From DSUN01 sp035527715 (GTDB lineage Bacteria; Planctomycetota; PUPC01; DSUN01): a DNA stretch of 64,000 bases. The position numbers were made by a program, and so were the translations under genes. Numbering within the stretch: the first letter of the stretch is position 1; each line of letters opens with the position of its first letter. The stretch lies in assembly GCA_035527715.1 (NCBI GenBank), contig DATKZY010000175.1, positions 1-64,000 on the forward strand, in the 5' to 3' direction. The notes beneath the pieces were generated by a model, which ran no database searches, was not told where the DNA came from, and worked only from the letters and a program-made list of their open reading frames with translations. This document shows, in pieces, positions 1 through 7,826 of this stretch.

Positions 1-201
1 CAAAGCATCGCCGTGGGCTTTACTCCGCCACGCCCTGCGGGCGTTGGGTCAGCTGCGGGATTGGGGGTGCCCGCGATAGTATCGCGCAACTGGCTTTTCC
101 GACCGAAGGAGATTACACGCACCCATGTGAAGTGGACAATCGACAATTGAAGATTTGACACCCTCTCCCTTTTCCCTTGCGGGCCAGGACGCCTGACCGC
201 A

Positions 202-726
202 CTACCAGAATTTCCACCACGGTCTAGCTTTGCTCCGACGTTCCAGCTCTTGGGTCTCCTCGGAAGCGGCCGTGCCCTGACAGCTCTTCCATCGCACGTG
301 AGCGGCGATATCACTGGTGGTACGCTGGGATTGGTATTGCACAGTGCCTTCGCCGCGCCTCTGCAGCGTGTTGATCAAGCGGCCCACCGGTTTCCGTTCG
401 AGCAGTCGGCGTTGGATCTCTGCGTGAACCTGTTCCGTGGTCAGGTGATCGTGCTCTCCGCTGATGACGGCCCCGCCAGTTTGACTCGCGCTCTGTGTCC
501 GCCGCGCCAGCTCGTTACTCTCTTCGGGGGCAGCCTGGCCCTGGTAACTCTTCCACCGTACGTGAGCTGCCACATCACTCGCTGTGCGTTGGGGCTGGTA
601 TCCTGAAGTGCTCTCGCCACGGGCCTGCGCCGAGTTGATCAACCGGCCCACCGGTTTCCCTTGGGCCAGTCGTGCCTGGATTTCCGCATGTATCTGCGCA
701 TTACTCATGCGATCGTGCTCGCCCAT
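202..726 (-). CDS. Hypothetical protein made of two tandem ~75-residue repeats
   Basis: I do not recognise this 174-residue soluble protein. It is an internal tandem duplication: two 75-residue units, each starting GEHD and ending ELxRR, align without gaps with 50 identities by my count. Both keep the blocks KPVGRLIN and AAHVRWKS. The tail is basic and aromatic (KARPWWKFW). No signal peptide or membrane segment is visible. The ATG at 726 is preferred over the one at 741 because a GGGAG lies about 8 bases upstream of it. A well-formed promoter lies at 771-799. The function is unknown; the repeat and conserved RW suggest a small ligand- or nucleic-acid-binding module, which is a guess. Confidence 0.7.
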   Translation of the reverse strand: MGEHDRMSNAQIHAEIQARLAQGKPVGRLINSAQARGESTSGYQPQRTASDVAAHVRWKSYQGQAAPEESNELARRTQSASQTGGAVISGEHDHLTTEQVHAEIQRRLLERKPVGRLINTLQRRGEGTVQYQSQRTTSDIAAHVRWKSCQGTAASEETQELERRSKARPWWKFW

Positions 727-741
727 CGTGGCAACTCCCAT

Positions 742-1094
742 GAAAACGGAGAATTCGAGAAGCCACGCTGATTGTATTCCGCCCGCGCGGGGGTGTCAAG
801 CAGGCGCCGCGGCTGACGAGCCCCCGGTTTCGTGGCGGCCGGTGGTCTTAGCCCTGCAAGGGCGGAATGATGTGGCCCAGGGCGAAGCCCTGATCTTTGC
901 CCACATCTCGGGCCCCGTAGCCCGCCGAGGGCGGGCGGCAGAGGGTAGCCCACGGCGTGAGCCGTGGGAACGCCGGGGTCCCCCACGGGCAAGCCCCGTA
1001 GGGGCGACAGAACGCCCGGTGCCAAGGTTTCTGCCGCCCCTACGGGGCTGTGGGCCTTGTGGCCACCTGAACCCACGGCTTACGCCGCCGGCTA
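742..1094. repeat. Intergenic cluster of palindromic repeats
   Basis: No gene is supported here. The stretch holds a perfect 20-bp palindrome (950-969) and an inverted pair of 21-bp arms at 993-1013 and 1030-1050 (one mismatch) built around CCCCTACGGGG. These look like dispersed REP-type elements. The group II intron begins directly downstream. Confidence 0.6.
771..799 (-). promoter_or_regulatory. Sigma-70-type promoter for the duplicated hypothetical protein
   Basis: Read on the minus strand, TTGACA (794-799) and TACAAT (771-776) are separated by exactly 17 bp. The predicted transcript would start about 40 bases before the ATG at 726. Confidence 0.65.
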
Positions 1095-1524
1095 GTGCGC
1101 CTGCAAGCAGGCAAGGTCAGAGAGGTGGAAGTCCTCTCCGGGTAAAACGCTTTCCAGCCCGTAACCGACTGCCACTGCGTCGTCGTGAGACGAGGTGGAG
1201 AGCCGCAGGAGGTGAACGACCAGTCCGTAGGATGACGAACTCGCTTCGGCCTGGCGGGATGGCGAGCCAGCTAGCCATGTGCGAAGCCTCAGTCCGTCGG
1301 TGCCACGGTGCCGAAGGGACGAGCCGCCGACCTGAGGGGTAGCGTGTCAAAGGGACGGCGGCATCCCGTAGGGTGTTTGGAGACGGAATGGTCAGGAAGG
1401 CCGTGCCTGTGACGCAGGGAGACCTGGGCGGTGAGGAGAGCCGCCCAGGAGTCAGAGCACCCATAGTAGCGGGGAAGCGGGGTAACGCCCGTGGAGCGAA
1501 GGGGTGCAGGAAGGTGGATGTGGG

Positions 1525-2862
1525 ATGACCGGACCGAGGGGACTCCCCCCCGCGCCAGTGCCCGACGGGGCTACGCAAGCGGGAGAGGCTCCGGCCCGAG
1601 GGGCCTGGGTCGAACCCTCGGTCTGGACGGCCCGCATGTTGACGGCCCTCGATGTGGGGGTGAAAGGGGGCAAATGGTTCAGCCTGGTTGACAAGGTGTA
1701 CGCACCGGCGAACCTTCGGGCCGCCTTCGCTCGCGTGAAGGCCAACCGGGGGAGCGCCGGAGTGGACCACGTGACGGTGAAGGAGTTCGAGGCCCACCTG
1801 GAGGAAAACCTGGACAGGCTCCATCGGGCGCTGCGGGCGGGCACCTGCCGCCCGCAGGCGATTCGCCGAGCCTGGATTCCCAAGCCGGGCAGCGCGGAAC
1901 AGCGGCCCCTGGGCATCCCGACGGTTCGAGACCGGGTGGTGCAGTCGGCCCTGCGGAACGTCCTGCAACCCATCTTCGAGCGGGACTTCGCCGAGCACAG
2001 CTACGGCTTCCGCCCGGGACGGGGCACCAAGGACGCGCTGCGCCGCGTGGACGGCCTGCTCAAGCGGGGCTACACGTGGGTTGTGGACGCGGACCTCAAG
2101 AGCTACTTCGACAGCATCCCCCGCGACCGGCTCATGGAGCAGGTGCGGACGAAGGTGGCCGACGGGCGAGTCCTCGCCCTCGTTGCGGCGTACCTGGAGC
2201 AAGGAGTGATGGACGGCCTGGCGAGCTGGACGCCCGAGCGGGGCACCCCGCAGGGCGCCGTCATCAGCCCGCTGCTGTCCAACCTCTACCTCGACCCCCT
2301 CGACCACTCGATGGCCGAACGGGGCTTCGAGATGACCCGGTATGCCGACGACTTCGTGGTGCAGTGCCGAAGCGAAGCCGAGGCCCGCGAAGCCTTGGCG
2401 GCGGTGGAGGCGTGGACGGCTCACGCCGGCCTCCTCCTCCACCCCGACAAAACCCGCGTCGTGGACGCCACCCGCAAGGGCGGCGGCTTCGAGTTCCTGG
2501 GCTACCACTTCGAGGTGGGCAAACGCTGGCCTCGGAAGAAGAGCCTGGCGAAGCTCAAGGACACGCTCCGGGCCAAAACCCGGCGGGCCAACGGCCGCAG
2601 CCTCGCCCAGACCCTCACGGAGGTCAACCGTACCTTGCGGGGCTGGTTTGAACACTTCAAGCATAGCCACTGGACCTGGCTCCGCGACCTCGACAAGTGG
2701 CTCCGCATGCGCCTGCGGGGCATCCTCCGCAAGCGCAGCGGACGCCGCGGCCGGGAACGCGGGACCGACCATCAACGCTGGCCGAACGCCTTCTTCGACG
2801 CCCAGGGGTTGTTCTCCACACTCGCAGCCCAGCGGGCGCTCCGTCAACCCTCTCGGAGGTAA
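1525..2862 (+). CDS. ltrA: Group II intron reverse transcriptase/maturase
   Basis: Multifunctional intron-encoded protein of 445 residues. It copies intron RNA into DNA at the target and helps the intron RNA fold for splicing. Visible motifs are an N-terminal RT-0/1 region (KANRGSAGVD), YGFRPGRG near residue 160, GTPQG near 240 and the catalytic YADD at 273-276. A thumb/maturase X domain with RGWFEHFK lies near 375. No HNH endonuclease domain follows, so retargeting would have to use nicked or single-stranded DNA. The ATG at 1525 has AAGGTGG seven bases upstream; an in-frame GTG at 1504 is the alternative. All key residues are present, so the intron may be active. Confidence 0.9.
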   Translation: MTGPRGLPPAPVPDGATQAGEAPARGAWVEPSVWTARMLTALDVGVKGGKWFSLVDKVYAPANLRAAFARVKANRGSAGVDHVTVKEFEAHLEENLDRLHRALRAGTCRPQAIRRAWIPKPGSAEQRPLGIPTVRDRVVQSALRNVLQPIFERDFAEHSYGFRPGRGTKDALRRVDGLLKRGYTWVVDADLKSYFDSIPRDRLMEQVRTKVADGRVLALVAAYLEQGVMDGLASWTPERGTPQGAVISPLLSNLYLDPLDHSMAERGFEMTRYADDFVVQCRSEAEAREALAAVEAWTAHAGLLLHPDKTRVVDATRKGGGFEFLGYHFEVGKRWPRKKSLAKLKDTLRAKTRRANGRSLAQTLTEVNRTLRGWFEHFKHSHWTWLRDLDKWLRMRLRGILRKRSGRRGRERGTDHQRWPNAFFDAQGLFSTLAAQRALRQPSRR

Positions 2863-2875
2863 ACCACCGACTGGA

Positions 2876-2908
2876 GAGCCGGATGCGGGAAACCCGCCTG
2901 TCCGGTTC
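2876..2908 (+). ncRNA. Group II intron domain V
   Basis: A 33-base hairpin starts GAGCC and ends GGTTC, with a GAAA-type apical loop and a two-base bulge. It matches the catalytic domain V fold. It lies 14 bases after the reverse transcriptase stop codon, the expected position. Confidence 0.85.
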
Positions 2909-2954
2909 GGAGGGAGGGGGAGCCAGGTAGACAACTGGCTCTCCCTACCCCTAT

Positions 2955-3345
2955 CCATCTCACGCCCCTAACGGGGCTGGGAGCGCTCCTCCTCAAAGAT
3001 GTGGGCAAAGATGAGGGCTTCGTCCTGGGCTATCCCATTTCGCCCCGTTGGGGCTCAGGATACCCGAAGTCGGAAACTGGGGGCGTGCAGGGCGCTCGGC
3101 GGCCTTCGACCGGCTCAGGCCGCCGCGAGTCGAGCGGCGGCCCGCTGGCCGGGCCGCGGAGGGGGGTGAGCATCTTGAAATGGCCTGGCGGGCGGGGGGC
3201 CGAGCCGAGGGCGGGGCCACATGTCATTGCAGAATATTGGCTTATGGCCGTGGCCCCAGCGGCGGGGGCCGCCGGCCAAGATGCTCACCCCCCGTGTTGC
3301 GCGCGTGAGCATCTTGAACAGGTTGGGGGGGGGGGGACGCCGCCC
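2955..3345. repeat. Intergenic region with a long foldback repeat
   Basis: No gene is supported. A perfect 17-bp inverted repeat (GGGGGGTGAGCATCTTG at 3161-3177 and its complement at 3277-3293) flanks about 100 GC-rich bases. A third, partial arm lies at 3306-3318. A CCCCGTTGGGG palindrome near 3042 resembles those around the intron. Confidence 0.55.
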
Positions 3346-4158
3346 TCAGATGTCGAGGGCGAGGAGGTCGTGGCCGGCGATGAGGCCCTCGGAGCCGAAC
3401 TCGGAGCGGACTTCCTCGACCATGGGCTCGACGGCGACGCCCTCCTGGATGGCGTAGTGCTTGAGGACGAGTTTCTTGACGCCGCGCTCCCTGGCCCACC
3501 TGCCGAGCGCCCGCGGCGAGGTGTGGAAGCCGCCCCAGCGGTGCCGCTCGATCCGCTCCGTGGGGAAGGTGCACTCGTGGACGAGGAGGTCGCAGCCCGT
3601 CGCCAGGTCCATCAGCGACTCGCACAGGATGTTGTCGCCTGCGATGACGATGGCCTTGCCCTCGGCCTCGACGCGGAAGGCCAGGTTGTCGAGGATCTGC
3701 GGCTTGTGGAGGACGTGGATCATCTGGATGCGGTAGCCGTCGCCCTCGAGCTCCCAGGTGTCCTCGAGGACGTCGCGGGCGGCGTATTCCTTCCCGTGGG
3801 GCGGGTAGGTGGGCTGGATGCGGCGGGTGTGGATGTCGTCGCGATAGAGCGTCTGGAACAGTGTGTCGCAGAAGTGCTCGGTGCCGCGCGGGCCGTAGAC
3901 CTCCATCGGGTGGTTGCGGCCGAGGGTCCAGCTCGCCAGGAAGAGGTAGGCGAAGTCGCAGTTGTGGTCGAAGTGGTGGTGGGTGAAGAAGACGCGGCGG
4001 AGGGCCTGGATGGGGATTCCGGCCTCGACGAGGCGCATGGTGGCGCCGCGGCCGCAGTCGAAGAGCAGGGTCTGGCCGGCGACCTGGACGACTTGCGCCG
4101 GCCCCCAGTGCTCGAGGTCGGGCCGCACGCATCCGCTGCCCAGGAGGATGAACCTCAT
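3346..4158 (-). CDS. Metallo-beta-lactamase-fold hydrolase, RNase Z-like
   Basis: A 270-residue protein of the metallo-beta-lactamase superfamily. The metal motif T-H-x-H-x-D-H is at residues 59-65 (THHHFDH), preceded by the family's LFDCGRGA. A later aspartate sits in IAGDN and histidines in VHECTF and GGFHTS. The start MRFILLGSG and overall spacing resemble ribonuclease Z and related phosphodiesterases. The substrate cannot be read from sequence. The start at 4158 removes an unlikely 29-residue extension; a CCTCC complement lies about 13 bases upstream. The gene follows the isomerase-like gene by 37 bases, so they are probably cotranscribed. Confidence 0.8.
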   Translation of the reverse strand: MRFILLGSGCVRPDLEHWGPAQVVQVAGQTLLFDCGRGATMRLVEAGIPIQALRRVFFTHHHFDHNCDFAYLFLASWTLGRNHPMEVYGPRGTEHFCDTLFQTLYRDDIHTRRIQPTYPPHGKEYAARDVLEDTWELEGDGYRIQMIHVLHKPQILDNLAFRVEAEGKAIVIAGDNILCESLMDLATGCDLLVHECTFPTERIERHRWGGFHTSPRALGRWARERGVKKLVLKHYAIQEGVAVEPMVEEVRSEFGSEGLIAGHDLLALDI

Positions 4159-4195
4159 CTCTCTGTCCTGCCTCCGCGCCCTGGGTGTGCCTCGC

Positions 4196-5737
4196 TCAGC
4201 CCAGGTCGTCCCACTTGATGGTGGTGCGGCGGAGGGCGTAGCCAAGCTCGCGGCGGTAGTCGCCGTAGCCGGTCATCCAGTGGAAGCCGGGCATCCGCTC
4301 GGCCACGAGCTGGGCGTCGGGCTTGAACTGCACGTCAATCTGGTCGCGGCAGATCTGGAGGAACGGGGCGTCCACGATCTCGGCGGCGAGGCCGACCCAC
4401 CGTTTGGCCTCGAAGTCGGGGAGGATGTTGGTGACCTTCTGCCCCTTGCGCATCTCGACCTTCGGGGCGGCGCCGTAGTCGCTCTCGAAGTGGGTCATGA
4501 TGCGCACGGGCTCGAGGGCCTTGCCGTCCATCTTCCGCGGCCCAGTGCAGTGGGCGATGGTGATGATGTTGTGGTGCGGGTAGGTGGGGTCGTTGAGGAA
4601 GGTGGGCAGGCCGGTGATGCCGTTGAGGAGCATGCCCGAGGGCACGACCACGAAGTCGGATTCGCAGAAGGCGTTGTAGCCGGCGTCGTTGAGCAGGCAC
4701 AGGGTGAGGCAGGCGGTGGTTTCGGCCATGGGCATGATCGTGCCCATGCAGTTGTTGATCGTGATGTGACGCGTCTCGAACTTCGCCATGATGCCGCGGA
4801 AGACGTGGTCGAGGAGGAAGCAGTTCTCGACGTATTCGGGCTTGGTTTCGAGGGTGACGCCTTCGGCCTTGAGGTAGGCGGCGGCGCGCTCCTTGGCGAG
4901 CTGGGTAGCCGCCTTGTCGGCCCGCGCGGCCTTGATCAGCTCGGCCAGCTCCTTGTAGGGCACGTCCTGGATGTCGAGCTTGAAGCGGTCTTTGGCGAGT
5001 GCTGGCGCGTTGCCGTGTGCCCAGCCGCTGGCGCCGCCGATGGTGACGATGCGCGCGCCCATCGTGTTCTTGAGGCCGCACAGGCCGCGGAGGCGCCAGA
5101 GCATCTCGTCGGGCACGTCCACCACCACGTCGTTATCGTTGACCGTCGTCTGGGCGAGGCGGTCGCCGTGGGCGCGCAGGTAGCGGGGGCTGATGATCTC
5201 GTACCAGAGGTAGACCGGCCCCGACTTGTGGCGGAGGAAGAAGATGCAGGGCTTGCCCTGCTTGACGACGGCGTCGAGGGCGCCGCCGCCGGCGGCGTAG
5301 ATGATGAAGGCGTCGGCCTTGGCAAGGTCGTCGAGCTTCGCCACCTCGCCGCCGCCGCGGACGGCCGCGACGGGGAGGAAGGTGAGCGGGAAGTCGGCCG
5401 CGGCGCGCAGCTTGTCGAGCTCGCCCTGGATGCGGGCGACCTCCTCGGTGGCGTGCTGCTGAGTGGCGATGCCGCCCCAGGAGCGCCAGCTCGACTGGTT
5501 CCGCCGCGAGGGGGTCTCGTAGGTGAGGATGGGCTTGACGACGAGCGGCAGCCGCGGCGGCGCGGGCGCACCCGCGGCGGCCTCGGCTTCGGCGGCCTTC
5601 ACCAGCGAATACGACAGCCCCAGCAGGGCCGCTCCCCCCGCGGCCTCGAAGAAGCCGCGGCGCGACAGCCCGAGCCCCTCGCACGGGCAGCACCGCGGAC
5701 GCACCGGCTTGACACGGGCCTCAGCATTCCTCTCCAT
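4196..5737 (-). CDS. Tat-exported sugar-isomerase-like protein
   Basis: A 513-residue protein with a twin-arginine signal (SRRGFFEAAGGAALLG, residues ~25-40) and a likely cleavage site after an alanine-rich stretch. The C-terminal half resembles the L-fucose/L-arabinose isomerase fold (NNCMGTIMPMAE, CESDFVV, IAHCTGPRKM). These contain Glu and Asp residues that bind the catalytic metal in FucI-like enzymes. The N-terminal half is Rossmann-like. Exported homologues are common in planctomycete-type genomes, but their substrates are mostly unknown. A GGAGAAC ribosome site precedes the ATG. The family call is made by motif recall only. Confidence 0.6.
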   Translation of the reverse strand: MERNAEARVKPVRPRCCPCEGLGLSRRGFFEAAGGAALLGLSYSLVKAAEAEAAAGAPAPPRLPLVVKPILTYETPSRRNQSSWRSWGGIATQQHATEEVARIQGELDKLRAAADFPLTFLPVAAVRGGGEVAKLDDLAKADAFIIYAAGGGALDAVVKQGKPCIFFLRHKSGPVYLWYEIISPRYLRAHGDRLAQTTVNDNDVVVDVPDEMLWRLRGLCGLKNTMGARIVTIGGASGWAHGNAPALAKDRFKLDIQDVPYKELAELIKAARADKAATQLAKERAAAYLKAEGVTLETKPEYVENCFLLDHVFRGIMAKFETRHITINNCMGTIMPMAETTACLTLCLLNDAGYNAFCESDFVVVPSGMLLNGITGLPTFLNDPTYPHHNIITIAHCTGPRKMDGKALEPVRIMTHFESDYGAAPKVEMRKGQKVTNILPDFEAKRWVGLAAEIVDAPFLQICRDQIDVQFKPDAQLVAERMPGFHWMTGYGDYRRELGYALRRTTIKWDDLG

Positions 5738-5778
5738 CGGCAGTTCTCCTTTGTGCGGGAACGGGCCTGTTGGATAAT

Positions 5779-5807
5779 GGTGTAGCGCGAATTGCCGTGC
5801 GAGTCAA
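5779..5807 (-). promoter_or_regulatory. Candidate promoter for the isomerase-like gene
   Basis: On the minus strand TTGACT (5802-5807) and TACACC (5779-5784) are 17 bp apart. The -10 is weak. It is divergent from, and close to, the promoter at 5824. Confidence 0.4.
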
Positions 5808-5823
5808 CCTCGGACTCGAGGGC

Positions 5824-5852
5824 TTGACACGAGGCACGCGGGTCCGTATCAT
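5824..5852 (+). promoter_or_regulatory. Promoter for leader peptide A and the porin gene
   Basis: TTGACA (5824-5829), 17 bp, TATCAT (5847-5852). The transcript would begin about 60 bases before the leader peptide start and about 370 bases before the porin start. It would therefore carry a long 5' leader. Confidence 0.7.
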
Positions 5853-5900
5853 AGGGGGAGTTTCGAGGCAAGCTCGTCCCACCGCTGTTACACGACGCGG

Positions 5901-6011
5901 AAAGGGGGTGAGAGCCGTGGCTGACTACGCATCAGCCTTGCCGTTCGTCCTGGTCGCGACGTGACGGGCCAGCCGCTGAATGGCGGCGTTGCGGACGCAC
6001 GTGCTGCGTCC
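5901..6011 (+). promoter_or_regulatory. Structured mRNA leader A (uORF plus two hairpins)
   Basis: This includes the uORF ribosome site, the uORF, and two hairpins after its stop codon. Hairpin 1 has a stem at 5972-5977/5982-5987. Hairpin 2 has a perfect 7-bp stem, GGACGCA at 5993-5999 with TGCGTCC at 6005-6011. Within the uORF GGCTGA and TCAGCC can also pair. The copy at 9805-9921 keeps hairpin 2 exactly and hairpin 1 with a G-U to A-U change. I do not recognise a known riboswitch class. Confidence 0.5.
5917..5964 (+). CDS. Leader peptide A (15 residues), upstream of the porin
   Basis: A GTG-started open frame encodes MADYASALPFVLVAT. A strong ribosome-binding sequence AAAGGGGGTGAG ends 4 bases before it. 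A homologous unit with the same ribosome site, GTG GCT GA start and ACG TGA end lies at 9821-9874, upstream of the second barrel gene. The amino acids between differ while the start, end and following hairpins are kept. This fits a regulatory uORF better than a functional product. Translation is inferred. Confidence 0.55.
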   Translation: MADYASALPFVLVAT

Positions 6012-6137
6012 ACCGACACCTGCCGACGCCAGTGAGGCCCGACGGCGCAACCGCTCTGCCACGGCCCTGCGACCCCCCGTCCTGCGGTCGTGATTCCCGC
6101 CATCCCCTCCTGGTCTCGGCTCGCCCGCCCGTGAGCT

Positions 6138-6194
6138 GGGGTCACATCTTCATTTGGCGCATGGCGGCCATGTGCGAAATGAAGATGTGACCCC
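6138..6194. repeat. 57-bp palindromic element, copy 1
   Basis: Perfect 18-bp arms (GGGGTCACATCTTCATTT and its complement) flank 21 bases that themselves pair. It lies between leader A and the porin ribosome site. A second element of exactly the same length and centre, with compensating changes in both arms, sits inside the radical SAM gene at 25148-25204. Confidence 0.85.
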
Positions 6195-6229
6195 CCGCGT
6201 GCGCCTCGAGTCACCGTGAGGGGACTACC

Positions 6230-7654
6230 ATGTCGGGCAGAAGCATCGTGCTACATGCGGCATGGGCCGCCACGCTGGCGGCCCTCGGCCCTGACCTCCG
6301 GGCCGGCGAGACCGGCCCGGGCTTCCAGTGGCCGGCGTTTCAGGACATTCGCTACCAGGAGGACTGGTCGGCGCTGTCGCGGCGCCCCGCGGGCGCGCCG
6401 AGCGACTGGTCCGCCCCGCTCAAGTACGTGCCGCTGAACCGCGACGGCTCGTGGTGGGCCAGCTTCGGCGGCCAGGTGCGCGAGCGCTACGAGCGCTGGC
6501 GCGACTTCGGCTTCCTCAAGGACGGCGGGAACGACGACTACCTCCAGTCGCGCTTCCGCCTGCACGGCGACTTCCACTTCACCCAGGCCTTCCGCCTCTT
6601 CGTCGAGATGAAGAGCTCGCACACCAGCGACCGCGATCTGCCGGGCGGCCGGCGGACGCTCGACTGCGACCGTGCGGACGTCCAGAACGCCTTCGCCGAG
6701 TTCAACGCCTTCCCGTCCGAGACGGCCAAGGTCACGTTCCGCGTGGGGCGTCAGGAGCTGAGCCTCGGTAAGCAGCGCTTCGTCAGCCCGCTCGACTGGG
6801 GGAACACCCGCCGCACGTTCGACGCCGTCTCGGCCATCCTCCAGTTCCCCACCTGGACCGTCACCACCTTCTGGGGCCGCGTGGTGCTCGTGGACCGCTT
6901 CCACAGGAACCGCTACGACCACAACTCCGAGGTCTACGGCGTCTACGCGACCCACAGGGTCAACCGAGACCTGACCTGGGACCTCTACGGCCTGGGCTTC
7001 AGGAACCAGGCCGCCGCGTTCAACGGGACGACGGGGGCGGAGCGGCGTTGGACCGCCGGCACGCGCCTGGGCGGCAAGATCGGCGGCACGGGCCTCGACT
7101 TCGACGTCGAGGGCGCCGGCCAGTTCGGCACCATCGGCGGGCAGGACATTCGGGCCTGGATGTTCGCCTCCCAGCTCGGCTACACCATCGCCGGGGCCGC
7201 CGCGTCGCCACGCCTCTTCCTCGGGTTCGACTACGCCAGCGGCGACCATCGCCCCGGCGGCGACGTCGGAAGCTTCAACCAGCTCTATCCCCTGGGCCAC
7301 GCCTACCTGGGCTACGTGGACACGATCGGCCGCCAGAACATCGTGGACCTGAGCACGGGCATCGAGCTCAAGCCGGTGAAACAGCTCCTCGTGAAGCTCG
7401 ACGGCCATCACTTCTGGCGAGCCGACAACCGGGACGCGGTGTACAACGCGGGCGGAGCCGTCGCCCGGGCCGGTGGCCTGGGCACCTCGCGCAACATCGG
7501 CAGCGAGGTGGACCTGTTCCTGCGCTACCAGCTCGACCGGCACCAGACGGTCATGGGCGGCTTCAGCCACTTCTTCCCCGGCACGTTCCTCAAGCAGTCG
7601 GGCGCGCACGAGGACATTGATTTCTCGTGCCTGATCTGGCAGTTCACCTTCTGA
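6230..7654 (+). CDS. Alginate-export-family outer membrane porin
   Basis: A 474-residue protein with a short hydrophobic export signal (ALGPDLRAG after ~25 residues). It then shows alternating beta-barrel strands ending in phenylalanine (LIWQFTF), as expected for an outer-membrane protein. The region around residues 85-200 (QVRERYERW, RFRLHGDFH, KVTFRVGRQELSLGKQRFVS) fits the alginate_exp/AlgE-like porin domain. The expected role is passage of anionic or neutral solutes through the outer membrane. GAGGGG precedes the ATG. It is the first long gene after leader A and precedes the YedE gene, so it may serve selenium/sulfur oxyanion or organic uptake; the substrate is inferred only. Confidence 0.75.
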   Translation: MSGRSIVLHAAWAATLAALGPDLRAGETGPGFQWPAFQDIRYQEDWSALSRRPAGAPSDWSAPLKYVPLNRDGSWWASFGGQVRERYERWRDFGFLKDGGNDDYLQSRFRLHGDFHFTQAFRLFVEMKSSHTSDRDLPGGRRTLDCDRADVQNAFAEFNAFPSETAKVTFRVGRQELSLGKQRFVSPLDWGNTRRTFDAVSAILQFPTWTVTTFWGRVVLVDRFHRNRYDHNSEVYGVYATHRVNRDLTWDLYGLGFRNQAAAFNGTTGAERRWTAGTRLGGKIGGTGLDFDVEGAGQFGTIGGQDIRAWMFASQLGYTIAGAAASPRLFLGFDYASGDHRPGGDVGSFNQLYPLGHAYLGYVDTIGRQNIVDLSTGIELKPVKQLLVKLDGHHFWRADNRDAVYNAGGAVARAGGLGTSRNIGSEVDLFLRYQLDRHQTVMGGFSHFFPGTFLKQSGAHEDIDFSCLIWQFTF

Positions 7655-7676
7655 TGGGGGCCGCGTGAATCAGTTC

Positions 7677-7808
7677 CTGTTGTGGAAAGTCCCAAGTTCG
7701 TAGTGCGGCCTTCAGGCCGTATCTTGGATTGGCGAGGCGACGGCGAAGATACGGGCTAAAGCCCGCACTACGAACGCGGCTCTCCACGTGGGTGACTTTC
7801 CGCAACAG
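7677..7808. repeat. 132-bp foldback element upstream of yedE
   Basis: Ends CTGTTGTGGAAAGTC (7677-7691) and GACTTTCCGCAACAG (7794-7808) are inverted with one mismatch. Inside, two further arms, each itself a small hairpin (GCGGCCTTCAGGCCG and GCGGGCTTTAGCCCG), are inverted copies of one another. It resembles a nested REP or MITE-like element filling the gap between the porin and yedE. Confidence 0.7.
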
Positions 7809-7826
7809 CGAATAAGGAGTGACCAA

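Larger units (their letters stand above)
1095..2954 (+). mobile_element. Group II intron with encoded reverse transcriptase
   Basis: The element begins with the conserved group II 5' end GTGCGCC at 1095. It carries a reverse transcriptase/maturase gene in the position of domain IV. It continues with a domain V hairpin at 2876-2908 and a domain VI-like stem (about 2915-2946), and ends near CTAT at 2951-2954, fitting the usual 3' AY. The left exon ends in a palindrome-rich segment and the right exon (CCATCTCACGCCCC) runs into another CCCCTAACGGGG palindrome. The intron therefore sits in intergenic repeat DNA and interrupts no recognisable gene. The exact 3' end is uncertain by a few bases. Confidence 0.85.

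Noticed and set aside
5901..6011. Cyclic-di-GMP (GEMM) or TPP riboswitch in the leader
   Set aside because: A superficial GAAAGGGGGTGA likeness only; the required conserved loops are absent, and the motif is better read as a ribosome site for a uORF.
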